A DNA stretch of 64,000 nucleotides from Streptomyces werraensis (GTDB lineage Bacteria > Actinomycetota > Actinomycetes > Streptomycetales > Streptomycetaceae), in NCBI GenBank assembly GCA_014656175.1, contig BNBX01000011.1, positions 85,534 through 149,533 on the forward strand, in the 5' to 3' direction. Made by a program: the position numbers and the translations under genes. Position 1 is the first letter of the stretch, and the number at the start of each line of letters is the position of its first letter. A model generated the notes under the pieces. That model worked only from the letters and a program-made list of their open reading frames with translations. It made no database searches and was not told where the DNA came from. Positions 16,321 through 26,593 of this stretch are shown in pieces.

Positions 16321-16408
16321 CGTGATCCACGTCACGTAAAGATTCTGTGAGGTCCGGCACAACCATCCGAGGGCCTCGGTGATCGAACTCATCGACATCA
16401 GGGATCAC
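16321..16408. promoter_or_regulatory. Inverted repeats upstream of the LAETG surface protein gene
   Basis: CGTGA (16321-16325) and TCACG (16332-16336) form one dyad, CCGAG-N3-CTCGG (16367-16379) a second, and GTGATC (16379-16384) with GATCAC (16403-16408) a third. They lie in the interval between the small minus-strand gene and the surface protein gene. They are unassigned operator candidates. Confidence 0.3.
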
Positions 16409-16484
16409 ACCCGTGCGCCCCACACGGAGGCGCCTCTCGACTCGTGCCGCGCCCGCGCGGCACACCGGACTCACCGAGGTCTTC

Positions 16485-17555
16485 ATGAAGCTTCGCCGCG
16501 CCCTGGCCGCAGCGGCCGCGACGGCAGCGATAGTCCCGGCCGCCCTGCTCGCGGCCCCGGCCGCCCACGCGACCGACCCCGCGTCCACCGCCTCCGCGAC
16601 CCAGTCGACGGAGACGGACACGACCGCCCCGACGACCTCCCCCGCCGGGACGGAGTCCTCGGAGTCCGGCGCGGGCGAGCAGGACGGACAGCCGGAGCAG
16701 GACACCGACGAGCCCGGGAACGGCGGCGAGGGCGGCACCGACGAGGAGGGGAACGGCACCGACGACTCCGCCTCGTCCTCCCCGTCCACCACCCCCTCGC
16801 CCTCGGCGTCCACCACCCCCTCGCCGAGCCCCAGCGCGAGCACCCCGGCCGAGGAGGACCCGGAGCTCTGCGTCGACGAGGACGGCGAGAGCACGGCCGA
16901 ACTCAGCGACGACCTCCGCAGCGGTCTGTCGGGCCTGCCCGAGACGATCGTCGCGGGCAGCGGCTGGACCACGTTCTCCTTCGACGTCACCAACCGCGGC
17001 GACGAGGAGATCGAGAACATCAAGCCGTTGATCGGCGTCGCCGCGGTCGGCTGGGAGGACGTCCGCGACTACTCCGGCCAGATCACGGTCCAGGCGTACG
17101 ACAAGGCGACCGGCAAGTGGAACACGCTCGCGGGCGCCGCGGGCGAGGGCGCCACGTTCGCCGCCTTCTCGCTGGGCGCCGGCCAGTCCGTCTCCTACCA
17201 GCTGCGGCTCTCCGTCAGCGGCAAGGTGCCGGACGCGCTCGGCCTCACCGGCGGTTTCGCCGAGTACTCGGACGCCGAGGGCTGCTGGATCGCCGACGAC
17301 CCGAACGGCTGGATCTACTTCTTCGACATCCTCGCGGCCGGCTCCGACGCCGGTGACCCCGACGACGCCGAGCCGCAGACCGGCGGCGTCAAGGAGCTCG
17401 ACAAGGTCAGCGAGGTGAAGGTCACCGGCAGCCTCGCCGAGACCGGCTCGAACTCCGCCCTGCCGGTGATCGGCCTGGTCGGCGGCGTCGCCGTCGTGGC
17501 CGGCGCGGGTGCGCTGTTCGTCGTCCGCCGCCGCAAGGCCGGCGCCGAGGCGTGA
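16485..17555 (+). CDS. Sortase-anchored (LAETG) cell-surface protein
   Basis: Secreted protein of 356 residues. It has a Sec signal peptide (MKLRRALAAAAATAAIVPAA, cleavage near AHA, residue about 29), then a long Thr/Ser/Glu/Pro-rich stalk (about 30-125, repeating TTPSPSAS). A folded domain of about 180 residues follows, with two cysteines (DPELCVDED and EGCWIADD) likely to form a disulfide. The C terminus is a sorting signal: LAETG, a hydrophobic span and an RRRK tail. LAXTG is the motif of the class E sortases that anchor chaplins in Streptomyces. No sortase gene lies in the window. The ATG at 16485 puts the signal peptide at the N terminus. The folded domain is not identified. Confidence 0.88.
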   Translation: MKLRRALAAAAATAAIVPAALLAAPAAHATDPASTASATQSTETDTTAPTTSPAGTESSESGAGEQDGQPEQDTDEPGNGGEGGTDEEGNGTDDSASSSPSTTPSPSASTTPSPSPSASTPAEEDPELCVDEDGESTAELSDDLRSGLSGLPETIVAGSGWTTFSFDVTNRGDEEIENIKPLIGVAAVGWEDVRDYSGQITVQAYDKATGKWNTLAGAAGEGATFAAFSLGAGQSVSYQLRLSVSGKVPDALGLTGGFAEYSDAEGCWIADDPNGWIYFFDILAAGSDAGDPDDAEPQTGGVKELDKVSEVKVTGSLAETGSNSALPVIGLVGGVAVVAGAGALFVVRRRKAGAEA

Positions 17556-17590
17556 CCTGGGCCGCCCGTGAGGCGGCCCCCGTGACAAGG

Positions 17591-17630
17591 GGAAAGGACC
17601 TGAGCTCGGAGGGGGGCACAGGTCCTTTCC
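17591..17630 (+). terminator. Rho-independent terminator after the surface protein gene
   Basis: GGAAAGGACCTG (17591-17602) and CAGGTCCTTTCC (17619-17630) form a 12-bp stem followed by TCTTTGTCG, 35 bases after the stop codon. Confidence 0.8.
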
Positions 17631-17702
17631 TCTTTGTCGTTCTCGCCGTGCCGTGCGCCGTGCCTGTGAGTGCGTGGGCGTGGGCGCGTGGGCGCGGGCG
17701 CG

Positions 17703-19520
17703 CTACTTCTTCTGCGGCACCGCCGGCACCCCCAGGAACGGCAGCTTCAACGCGCCGAACGCGTCCGCCGGGACGGCCGGGGCCTTCGGCTCCACCGGCT
17801 TCAGCCGCCGGTACTCCTCGCCCTGCGCCGGACGCGGGTCCTCCCCGCCCTTGTTGGGCCAGAACGACATCGCCCGCTCCGCCTGCGCGGTGATGGTGAG
17901 CGAGGGGTTCACCCCGAGGTTCGCGGAGACCGCGGAGCCGTCGACGACCGTGATGCCGGGGTGCCCGTACAGCCGGTGGTACGGGTCGATCACACCGGTC
18001 TCCGGGGAGTCGCCGATCGCGCAGCCGCCGAGGAAGTGGGCGGTGAGCGGCATGCCCGTCAGCTCGCCGACGTTGGAGCCGGCGAAGCCGTTGATCTCGG
18101 CGGCCAGCACCGACGCGCCGTCGGTCGCCGCCTTGATCTGCTTGGGGTTGGGGGCGCCGTGCCCCTGGCGCGCGGTGAGCAGACCGCGGCCGATCCCGGA
18201 CGGCTTGAGGTACGTCGTCAGGGAGTTGTCCAGCGACTGCATCACCAGGCCGATGATGGTCCGCTCCGACCAGCGGCGGTTGGACAGCGAGCGGAGCATC
18301 AGCCAGGGGTGCCGCGCCGCGTTGCCGAGCCAGCCCAGCACACGGACCGCGCCCGAGGCGTTGTCGGCGTACGGCACCTGGAGGATCGACAGGGAGCCCA
18401 TCGAGTTGGAGCCCTTGCCGTAGCGGACCGGCTCGATGTGGGTGTTCTCGTCCGGGTGGATGGAGGACGTGATGGCCACACCGCGGGTGAAGTCGGCCTT
18501 CGGCTCGCCGGTGGCCTTGCGGTAGCGGCGGTCGTCGGTCTGTGCGCCCACCAGCGCCTCGGAGTTGGTGCGGGTCATCTCGCCCAGCCGGTCCGAGAGG
18601 TGCGGGAGCTGCCCGCCCGCGCGCATCCGGTGCAGCAGCGTCTGCGTGCCGTAGGTGCCGGCCGCCAGCACCACCCGGCGGGCGGTGAACGTACGGCCCC
18701 TGCCCTTGCGGCGGTCGTCCGTGGGAAGGGTGGCGACGGCGAAGCCGCCGCGCGAGTCCTCCGTGACCGACACCGCCGTGGTCATCGGGTGCACGACCGC
18801 GCCCGCCTTCTCGGCGAGGTACAGGTAGTTCTCGTTGAGGGTGTTCTTCGCGCCGTGCCGGCAGCCCGTCATGCACTCGCCGCACTCGGCGCAGGCCCGC
18901 CGTGAGGGGCCCGCCCCGCCGAAGTACGGGTCGGGCACCTCCTGCCCCGGCATGGCCTTGACCTTGCCGTCGGCGTCCTCGCCGTCGCCGAAGAACACCC
19001 CGACGGGCGCCATGTGAAAGGTGTCGCCGCAACCCATCCGCTCGGCCGCCGCCTTCAGATGCACGTCGGAGGGCGTCATCGTCGGGTTGAGCCGCACACC
19101 GAGCATGCGCCGCGCCTGGTCGTAGTACGGCGCCAGCTCCTCCTGCCAGTTCGTGATGTTCCCCCACTGGGGGTCCTCGAAGAACGGCTTCGGCGGCACG
19201 TACAGGGTGTTGGCGTAGTTCAGCGAGCCGCCGCCGACGCCCGCGCCGGCCAGCACCATCACGTTGCCGAGCAGATGGATGCGCTGGATGCCGTACATGC
19301 CGAGCCCCGGCGCCCAGAGGTAGTTCTTCAGGTCCCAGGAGTTCTTCGGCAGCGACTCGCGGGTCCAGCGGCGGCCGGCCTCCAGCACGCCGACGCGGTA
19401 GCCCTTCTCGGTCAGCCGGAGCGCCGAGACGGAACCGCCGAAGCCCGAGCCGACGACGAGGACGTCGTAGTCGTAGCCGGCGTCGTCGTCGGGGGCGGGG
19501 ACGGAGTTCTCCTGTGACAC
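17703..19520 (-). CDS. GMC-family FAD oxidoreductase, cholesterol-oxidase-like
   Basis: Flavoprotein of 605 residues. The GTG at 19520 follows GGAGAGCAC and begins VSQENS; upstream codons in this frame are only the shadow of the dehydrogenase gene. The FAD site is VVGSGFGGSVSALRL (about 22-36). Four cysteines in CAECGECMTGC, just before RHGAKNTLNENYLY, are characteristic of the ChoD-like branch and could hold an iron-sulfur cluster. The C-terminal GMC half contains HFLGGCAIG and VVDGSAVSANLGVNPSLTI. M. tuberculosis ChoD sits near guaB3 and guaB2, as here. The substrate is unknown; a sterol or other hydrophobic alcohol is possible. It follows the aldehyde dehydrogenase by 65 bases, probably in one operon. 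Confidence 0.88.
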   Translation of the reverse strand: MSQENSVPAPDDDAGYDYDVLVVGSGFGGSVSALRLTEKGYRVGVLEAGRRWTRESLPKNSWDLKNYLWAPGLGMYGIQRIHLLGNVMVLAGAGVGGGSLNYANTLYVPPKPFFEDPQWGNITNWQEELAPYYDQARRMLGVRLNPTMTPSDVHLKAAAERMGCGDTFHMAPVGVFFGDGEDADGKVKAMPGQEVPDPYFGGAGPSRRACAECGECMTGCRHGAKNTLNENYLYLAEKAGAVVHPMTTAVSVTEDSRGGFAVATLPTDDRRKGRGRTFTARRVVLAAGTYGTQTLLHRMRAGGQLPHLSDRLGEMTRTNSEALVGAQTDDRRYRKATGEPKADFTRGVAITSSIHPDENTHIEPVRYGKGSNSMGSLSILQVPYADNASGAVRVLGWLGNAARHPWLMLRSLSNRRWSERTIIGLVMQSLDNSLTTYLKPSGIGRGLLTARQGHGAPNPKQIKAATDGASVLAAEINGFAGSNVGELTGMPLTAHFLGGCAIGDSPETGVIDPYHRLYGHPGITVVDGSAVSANLGVNPSLTITAQAERAMSFWPNKGGEDPRPAQGEEYRRLKPVEPKAPAVPADAFGALKLPFLGVPAVPQKK

Positions 19521-19585
19521 GTGCTCTCCTCGTCGAAAGCTCTCGTTCGAAGGCTCGGCGCCGGGACCGGACCCGGCGGGGGGAC

Positions 19586-21199
19586 CTAGCGGAAACGGAA
19601 CGCCTTCATCAGGCGCAGGCTGCGGCTCATGAAGGCCGCGTACTTCTCGTCGTCCATGCCGAGCGACGGCGCCATCGGCAGCAGCCGCTGCTGGGCGACG
19701 GTCTGGGCCTCGGTGTACTTGAGGATCCCCTCCGAGCCGTGCCGGCGGCCGAGACCGGAGTCCTTCATGCCGCCCATCGGGGACTGCACGCTGCCGTACG
19801 CGGGCGCGTAGCCCTCGTTGACGTTGACCGTGCCGGTACGCAGGCGGGCGGCGATCTCCCGGCCGCGGCGGGCGTTCCTCGTCCACACCGACGAGTTGAG
19901 CCCGTACGGCGTTCCGTTCGCGCGCTCGACCGCCTCGTCGTCGGAGGAGAAGCGGTAGACCGAGACGACCGGGCCGAAGGTCTCCTCCGTGCACACGCTC
20001 ATCGGGGCCTCGACGCCGTCGAGGATGGTCGGCTCGTAGAAGTAGGGGCCGATGTCCGGGCGGGCGGTGCCGCCGGCGAGAACCTTGGCGCCCTTGGCGA
20101 CGGCGTCCTCGACGTGCCGGGTCACCGCGTCCAGCTGGCGCTGCCCGACCAGGGAGCCCATGTCGGCGCCGTAGGCCAGCGCGGTGCCCAGGCGCAGCGC
20201 CCTGGTGCGGGCGGCGAAGCGCTCCAGGAAGGCGTCGGCGACCGACTCGTGGACGTAGAGCCGCTCGATGGAGATGCACAGCTGGCCGGCGGAGGAGAAG
20301 CAGGCACGGACGGCGCCGGCGGCGGCCTTGTCCAGGTCGGCGTCCTCCAGCACCAGCATGGCGTTCTTGCCGCCGAGTTCGAGGGAGACGCCGACCAGGC
20401 GGGCGGCGGCGCCCTGGGCGACCTCGCGGCCGGTGCGGGTGGAGCCGGTGAACGAGACGTAGTCGGCGTGCCGGACGACCTCGGGGCCGACGACCGGACC
20501 CTCGCCGAGGACCACCTGGAACACGTCCGCGGGCAGTCCGGCCTCGATCAGCAGGTCGCGGGCCCACAGCGCGGTCAGACAGGTCTCCGTGTCGGGCTTC
20601 ATCACGACGGCGTTGCCCGCGACGAACGCCGGGAGCGCGTCGCCGACGGACAGTTCGAGCGGGTAGTTCCAGGGCGCGATCTGGCCGACCACCCCGCGCG
20701 GGTGGCGCAGCTCGGTGACTTTCGTCAGCACCGGCACGGCGCCGGTGTGCCGCTTGGGCCGCAGATAGGCGGCGGCGCGGCGGCCGTAGTGGCGGGCGGC
20801 GACGGCGACCGCCTGGACCTCCTCGTGGGCGTGCAGGCGTGCCTTGCCGGTCTCCAGCTGGATGAGGTCCAGCACCTCGGCCTGGCGGCTGAGCACCAGG
20901 TCGTGGAAGCGCAGCAGCACGGCGGCGCGCTCCCGGACCGGGGTCCGCGCCCACACGGCCTGGGCGGCGCGGGCCGCCTCGAACGCCTTCGCCACGTCCT
21001 CGGGCGTCGACTCGGGCAGGTCGGCCAGCTTCTCGCCGGTGAACGGCGTGTGGTTGGCGGTGCGGCCGGAGCCCGCCACGCCCTTGGTGAGCTGGGCGAC
21101 CAGTTCCGGTGTCACCACGTCGGCGGCCGTCCGTGCGCCCTGGGGGGCGGGGGCCAAGGGGTTGGTGCCGGTCGTTTCCCGGGTCTGCGCGTCCGTCAT
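19586..21199 (-). CDS. gabD2: Succinic semialdehyde dehydrogenase / aldehyde dehydrogenase
   Basis: NAD(P)-dependent aldehyde dehydrogenase of 537 residues, closest in memory to actinobacterial GabD2. Visible are the cofactor-site segment GVVGQIAPWNYPLELSVGDALP, FTGSTRTGREVAQ, the general base in LELGGKNAML, the catalytic Cys in SSAGQLCISIERL, and EETFGPVVSVYRF. The substrate assignment is by resemblance and could be wrong within the broad ALDH family. It precedes the GMC oxidoreductase on the same strand. An oxidase making an aldehyde and a dehydrogenase removing it would be a sensible pair. Confidence 0.85.
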   Translation of the reverse strand: MTDAQTRETTGTNPLAPAPQGARTAADVVTPELVAQLTKGVAGSGRTANHTPFTGEKLADLPESTPEDVAKAFEAARAAQAVWARTPVRERAAVLLRFHDLVLSRQAEVLDLIQLETGKARLHAHEEVQAVAVAARHYGRRAAAYLRPKRHTGAVPVLTKVTELRHPRGVVGQIAPWNYPLELSVGDALPAFVAGNAVVMKPDTETCLTALWARDLLIEAGLPADVFQVVLGEGPVVGPEVVRHADYVSFTGSTRTGREVAQGAAARLVGVSLELGGKNAMLVLEDADLDKAAAGAVRACFSSAGQLCISIERLYVHESVADAFLERFAARTRALRLGTALAYGADMGSLVGQRQLDAVTRHVEDAVAKGAKVLAGGTARPDIGPYFYEPTILDGVEAPMSVCTEETFGPVVSVYRFSSDDEAVERANGTPYGLNSSVWTRNARRGREIAARLRTGTVNVNEGYAPAYGSVQSPMGGMKDSGLGRRHGSEGILKYTEAQTVAQQRLLPMAPSLGMDDEKYAAFMSRSLRLMKAFRFR

Positions 21200-21208
21200 G
21201 AGGCGCAG

Positions 21209-21237
21209 AGTATGCCTGGGCGCACACTTTGTGTACC
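21209..21237 (-). promoter_or_regulatory. Candidate promoter of the gabD2-GMC unit with overlapping dyad
   Basis: On the minus strand GGTACA (21237-21232) and CATACT (21214-21209) are spaced by 17 bases, with the ATG ten bases after the -10 hexamer, so the mRNA would be almost leaderless. An imperfect dyad TGTTACC...GGTACACA overlaps the -35 and could be a repressor site. Confidence 0.45.
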
Positions 21238-21269
21238 CGTCGGTAACAGATTCCCGCAGGGCTCACACA

Positions 21270-21289
21270 TTGCCAGTGAACGCTGGCAA
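21270..21289. promoter_or_regulatory. Perfect dyad TTGCCAG-N6-CTGGCAA
   Basis: TTGCCAG (21270-21276) and CTGGCAA (21283-21289) form a 7+7 inverted repeat with a 6-base spacer. It lies between gabD2 and the end of the kinase gene, about 70 bases upstream of the gabD2 start. TetR-type operators have this form. No regulator gene is adjacent. Confidence 0.45.
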
Positions 21290-21359
21290 CGAAGCCGCTG
21301 ATCAGCGCGTTGCGGTCACCGGCGCCCCACGAGGTGCCGGTGACCGGGCAGGGCGTGCG

Positions 21360-23135
21360 TCAGCGCTTGTGGACGTCGTAGGTGTCGAGGACCGTGCGGG
21401 CGATCTCGCGGCCGTCCTCGGCGAAGTAGCCCTTCGCGGGGTAGACGACCCAGAGCCGGTACATGTCGCCGTCCGCGTTCCGGTAGTACAGGACCTGCGC
21501 CTCGCGCTCCAGGGGCGGCGTGGTGGTCGTCGTGAAGACGATCGTGTTCGTCGCCGCGTCCTGCTCCCTGTACGTCGTCTCCCGGGGCCGCCCCTGCGGC
21601 GCCGGTGTGTCGGCGATCCCCCAGGAGAACTCGCCGTCCTTCAGCTCGTTCCAGTGGGCGAACGCCTGCTCGGACGCGGACGCCGGGATCGCGTTGTCCT
21701 TGTCGTCGGCCTTCAGGTCACGGTCGGTCTCGATCCGCACCATTCCGCTCGGGTCGCTGAAGGAGGCGACGGTGCCGTCGGCGTCCTCGGCCGGCTTGTC
21801 CTTCACGAAGCCTTCCGGCACCGCGAGGGACACGCCCACCCGGTCGCCGAGGTCGTGCGTCTTCCAGCCGTCGGGCAGCGGCCCCGCGAACGGGTCCGCG
21901 ATCACCAGGCCCACCACCACGGCGGCCGCGACCACCGCCGCGCCCAGCCCCAGGAGGGTCTTCCGGCCGATGCGGATGCCGCTCCCCCGGCCCGGCACGG
22001 GCAGCGTGCCCATCTGGGTGGGCTGCGGCGCGGGCGGGTTCGCGGCGGCCTCCAGGGCGGCGCGGACCTGGGCGGCGTGGGGACGGCGCGCCGGGTCCTT
22101 CTGGAGCAGCGCGGTGATGATCTCGGCCAGCGGGCCCTGCGCGGAGGCGGGCGGCGCCGGCGTGGCGTTGAGCACGGACTGCAGGGTGGCGGGCGTGTTG
22201 CTGCGGCGGAACGGCGACACGCCCTCCGTCGCCGCGTACAGCACCACGCCGAGCGACCACAGGTCGGAGGCGGGACCGGGGCGCTGGCCCAGCACCCGCT
22301 CCGGGGCGATGTACTCGGGCGAGCCGACGAAGCCGCCGGTGTCGGTCAGGTTGGTCTCGCCCTCGATCTGGGCGATGCCGAAGTCGGTGAGCACGACCCG
22401 GTTGTGACGGCCCAGCAGCACGTTGTCCGGCTTGACGTCCCGGTGCAGGACGCCCGCCGCGTGCGCGGCCTCCAGCGCGCCGAGCACCTCCAGGCCGACG
22501 CGGGCGGCCTCGCGCGCGGAGAGCGTGCCCTCCTCCTGGAGCACCGCTCCGAGCGAGCGGCCCTGGACGAGTTCCATCACGATCCACGGCCGGCCGTCGA
22601 CCACGGCGACGTCGTGGACGCCGACCACGGCGGGGTGGTCGAGCCTGGCGGCGGCGCGGGCCTCACGGCGCATCCGCTCGAAGGCGTTGGCCCGTTCACG
22701 TTCGGGAAGGTGCTCAGGGACCCGGGGCTCCTTGACGGCGACCTCGCGGTCCACCGTCTCGTCCTTGGCCCGCCACACGGTGCCCATGCCGCCGTGGCCG
22801 AGCTTGGCGAGCAGCCGGTAGCGGCCGGCGATCACCCGTCCCGCGCCGGGATCGGGCGCGGACGGACCGGACGGAACCGGGTCACCCGTCGGACCGGCCT
22901 GCTGCGGACCGCCCGCCCGCGCGCCGTCCCGCCCCCGTGCGCCGTCCGGCGCGGGATGCGGCGCCCGGCCGTGCGCGTACGCCTGGCCGTCCCCTTGCGG
23001 CGGGACCACGACGGTCGGAGCCGCGTACGGATTGCCGGGGTGCGGCACGGCCGCCGGCGGGTTCTGGTTGGGCGGTTGCAGACCAAAACTGGTCGGCTCG
23101 TCGGCCCCGTTGCGGGCTCCCCCGTCACTGCTCAT
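21360..23135 (-). CDS. Membrane-anchored Ser/Thr protein kinase (cluster copy 1)
   Basis: Hanks-type kinase of 591 residues. A Pro/Gly-rich cytoplasmic N terminus of about 100 residues precedes the kinase domain (about 105-365). The active-site motifs are intact: GHGGMG loop, K135 in VAVKEP, HRDVKPDN, DFGIAQ, SPEY and APERV. One membrane span (about 405-430, LLGLGAAVVAAAVVVGLVIA) leads to an extracytoplasmic domain of about 160 residues starting DGWKTHDLGDRVG. The ATG at 23135 is the conventional choice; another in-frame ATG lies at 23147. Last of five consecutive kinase genes on this strand. The S. coelicolor counterpart cluster has been linked to spore-wall synthesis, from memory. Confidence 0.92.
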   Translation of the reverse strand: MSSDGGARNGADEPTSFGLQPPNQNPPAAVPHPGNPYAAPTVVVPPQGDGQAYAHGRAPHPAPDGARGRDGARAGGPQQAGPTGDPVPSGPSAPDPGAGRVIAGRYRLLAKLGHGGMGTVWRAKDETVDREVAVKEPRVPEHLPERERANAFERMRREARAAARLDHPAVVGVHDVAVVDGRPWIVMELVQGRSLGAVLQEEGTLSAREAARVGLEVLGALEAAHAAGVLHRDVKPDNVLLGRHNRVVLTDFGIAQIEGETNLTDTGGFVGSPEYIAPERVLGQRPGPASDLWSLGVVLYAATEGVSPFRRSNTPATLQSVLNATPAPPASAQGPLAEIITALLQKDPARRPHAAQVRAALEAAANPPAPQPTQMGTLPVPGRGSGIRIGRKTLLGLGAAVVAAAVVVGLVIADPFAGPLPDGWKTHDLGDRVGVSLAVPEGFVKDKPAEDADGTVASFSDPSGMVRIETDRDLKADDKDNAIPASASEQAFAHWNELKDGEFSWGIADTPAPQGRPRETTYREQDAATNTIVFTTTTTPPLEREAQVLYYRNADGDMYRLWVVYPAKGYFAEDGREIARTVLDTYDVHKR

Positions 23136-23266
23136 GGCTCCATGCATACCGTGCCGGGCCACCGCCGTTCCACAGCCGGTCGCCACCGGTCACAGACCCG
23201 TGACCGACGCCGGGACTTATGCCGCTTTCATGCGGCTATGCGGGATCGGCCGTGCCGGTACGGCCA

Positions 23267-23416
23267 GGGCCTTTCGTTCGGATCAGGCCGGCCGTGGGGC
23301 GCGGTGCCTCTTCGGCCGACCCGAGCGGGGTCCGGTGCGTGCCCCACGCCCGTTCAGGGCAGTGGGGGGAGTGCGTGCCGGGCCCCGCGACGCCGGGGTG
23401 ATCCGAACGAAGGGCC

Positions 23417-23417
<1 letters not shown>
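23267..23417. mobile_element. MITE-like element with 19-bp terminal inverted repeats
   Basis: GGGCCTTTCGTTCGGATCA (23267-23285) and TGATCCGAACGAAGGGCCC (23398-23416) are inverted repeats with a single mismatch, enclosing about 110 bases with no open frame. A nested dyad CGTGGGGC/GCCCCACG (about 23292-23299 and 23339-23346) lies inside. The right end abuts the stop codon of kinase copy 2. Size, non-coding content and near-perfect ends fit a miniature inverted-repeat element or the relic of an insertion sequence. No target duplication is evident, so a structured terminator for the kinase mRNA remains possible. Confidence 0.5.
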
Positions 23418-24712
<1,295 letters not shown>

Positions 24713-24795
24713 GCGCCCATCATGCCCCACCGGATGTGTCCGCTCCGGTACGGCGATTCGGCCAACAGGCGCACGTCCGCGCACGCCGGGGGCGG

Positions 24796-26466
24796 TCAGG
24801 GCTCGCGCCAGCCTCTGAGGATCGTCTCGAACTGCTGCGCGGTGGTGTCCCAGTCCTCGGCGGGACCGGCCATGTAGAGGGCGTACTCCACGCCGTCGCG
24901 CGTGAGGTACATGTGGTCCACCGCCCGGTACGGCCCGGGAAACTCGGTGTCCTTGGGCAGCGCGGTCCAGCTGTACTCCAGGCGCGCCGCCTCGCGGTCG
25001 CGGTAGGTCAGGCGCTTCAGCTCGATCTGCTCGTAGTCGACGAGACGCCCGCCGACCTGCTGGTCGAGGTCGCTGAGGTGGTCGAACGGGTCGTCGAAGT
25101 CCGGGGAGTCGTCGGCGGCGATGCGCAGGAAGTGCCTGCCGCCGTCGGGGGTGTAGTCGACCTGCTGGGTCTCCTCGTCGAACACCACCCGCTCCCAGTC
25201 CTCGCCGGGCAGCACGACGGTGAAGCCGAAGGGGTCGCTGCGGCGCACCCACCCCTCGGGCAGGCCGCCCGTGTCGGCCCCCTCCGTGTCCGACACGCCG
25301 GGCGTCTCCGCGGCCTCGGTGGTTTTGCTCGGCGCCGCCGTGGCACCGCCCCGGTCGTCCTGCTGCTGGAGCACGACCGCCGTGCCCCCGCCGATGATCG
25401 CGGCCAGCGCGACGGCCAGGGCGACCGTCCGCCCGCGCGAGCGCCGGCGCGGCATCGTCGGCGTCCCGTACGGCGCCTGCACGGAGGTGGAGCCGCCGCC
25501 CTGCGGGCCCACCGGCGTGCCGGTCGGGTAGGGCTGTGCGCCCGCTCCGGGGTGCGGTCCGACCTGGCGCGGCAGCGGGACGTGGGCGCCGACGGCCTGG
25601 GTGGGCACGTACTCCTGCGCCGCCCGGGGCCGGCGTCCCTCCGCGGCCTCGGCGAGCATCTGCTCGGCCGTCGCGGCCTCGGGCCGGGTGGCCGGATCCT
25701 TCCGGAGGAACGCGCTGATGACGGGCGCGAGCGGGCCGGCGTGCCGGAGCGGCTCGGCCTCCTCCTCGACGACGGCCTGCATGGTGGTGAGCGGCGAGGT
25801 GCGGCGGAACGGCGAGATGCCCTCCACCGCCGTGTACAGGGTGGCGCCGAGCGCCCACAGGTCGGACGCGGGTCCGGGGTCGTGGCCGCGGACCCGCTCG
25901 GGCGCCAGGTAGTCGACGGAGCCCACGACCTCGCCGGTGCGGGTGATGGCCGCGTCGCCGTCTATCTGCGCGATGCCGAAGTCGGTCAGCAGCACCCGCC
26001 CGTCCCGGCCGAGCAGCACGTTGCCGGGCTTGACGTCGCGGTGCAGGACACCGGCGGCGTGCGCGGCGCGCAGGGCGCGCAGCACCCACAGGCCGATACG
26101 GGCGGCCTCGCGGGGCTCGACGCGCTCCTGCTCCTTGACGGCGTCGGCCAGCGAGCGGCCCTCGACCAGCTCCATGACGATCCACGGCCGGCCGTCGTGC
26201 TCCAGCACGTCGTGCACGGTGACGACGGCCGAGTGGTTGATCCGCGCGGCGGCCCGCGCCTCCGCGCGGGTGCGGGCCAGCAGGGTGGTCTGTTCGCTGT
26301 CGGAGACGTAGAGCGCGGCGGTGAGTTCCTTGATGGCGACGGAACGGTGCAGCACCTCGTCGTGTGCGCGCCACACCCGGCCCATGCCACCGCTCCCGAT
26401 GGATTCGCCGAGTCGGTAGCGGCCCGCGACGAGCGAGCCCTGCATCTGATTCACGTTGCCCCGCAA
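24796..26466 (-). CDS. Membrane-anchored Ser/Thr protein kinase (cluster copy 3)
   Basis: Hanks-type kinase of 556 residues. The kinase domain begins almost at the N terminus (about 14-275) with GSGGMG, K46 in VAIKEL, HRDVKPGN, DFGIAQI and VDYLAPERV. A Gln/Pro/Gly-rich linker and a basic PRRRSRGR stretch precede one span (about 348-368, TVALAVALAAIIGGGTAVV). An extracytoplasmic domain of about 165 residues follows, containing WVRRSDPFGFTVVLP. The same P-W-x(2)-x-D-x-x-G-F pattern appears in the outer parts of copies 1, 4 and 5, suggesting a shared ligand-binding fold. The GTG/ATG alternatives at 26466 and 26445 differ by seven residues only. Confidence 0.92.
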   Translation of the reverse strand: MRGNVNQMQGSLVAGRYRLGESIGSGGMGRVWRAHDEVLHRSVAIKELTAALYVSDSEQTTLLARTRAEARAAARINHSAVVTVHDVLEHDGRPWIVMELVEGRSLADAVKEQERVEPREAARIGLWVLRALRAAHAAGVLHRDVKPGNVLLGRDGRVLLTDFGIAQIDGDAAITRTGEVVGSVDYLAPERVRGHDPGPASDLWALGATLYTAVEGISPFRRTSPLTTMQAVVEEEAEPLRHAGPLAPVISAFLRKDPATRPEAATAEQMLAEAAEGRRPRAAQEYVPTQAVGAHVPLPRQVGPHPGAGAQPYPTGTPVGPQGGGSTSVQAPYGTPTMPRRRSRGRTVALAVALAAIIGGGTAVVLQQQDDRGGATAAPSKTTEAAETPGVSDTEGADTGGLPEGWVRRSDPFGFTVVLPGEDWERVVFDEETQQVDYTPDGGRHFLRIAADDSPDFDDPFDHLSDLDQQVGGRLVDYEQIELKRLTYRDREAARLEYSWTALPKDTEFPGPYRAVDHMYLTRDGVEYALYMAGPAEDWDTTAQQFETILRGWREP

Positions 26467-26593
26467 TGTTCTTGACAGGGTCAGGGTAGGTACACCGGCC
26501 CGTCCTGGGAACCGAGGGGGTGCCAGAGAGACCGCACTGTGATGGTTTGTCGCGCCCCCCGTGTCGCGTCTTCCCTCACGGCCGCACCGGTGG

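Noticed and set aside
16162..16398. Alternative small minus-strand frame overlapping 15990-16310
   Set aside because: Its codon bias is poor and Arg/Pro runs mark it as a shadow of the overlapping frame with high third-position G+C.
17703..21266. A single 1187-codon minus-strand frame suggesting a fused protein
   Set aside because: The first 580 codons are an out-of-frame reading of the aldehyde dehydrogenase gene. The GMC oxidoreductase starts at its own GTG (19520) with a ribosome site.
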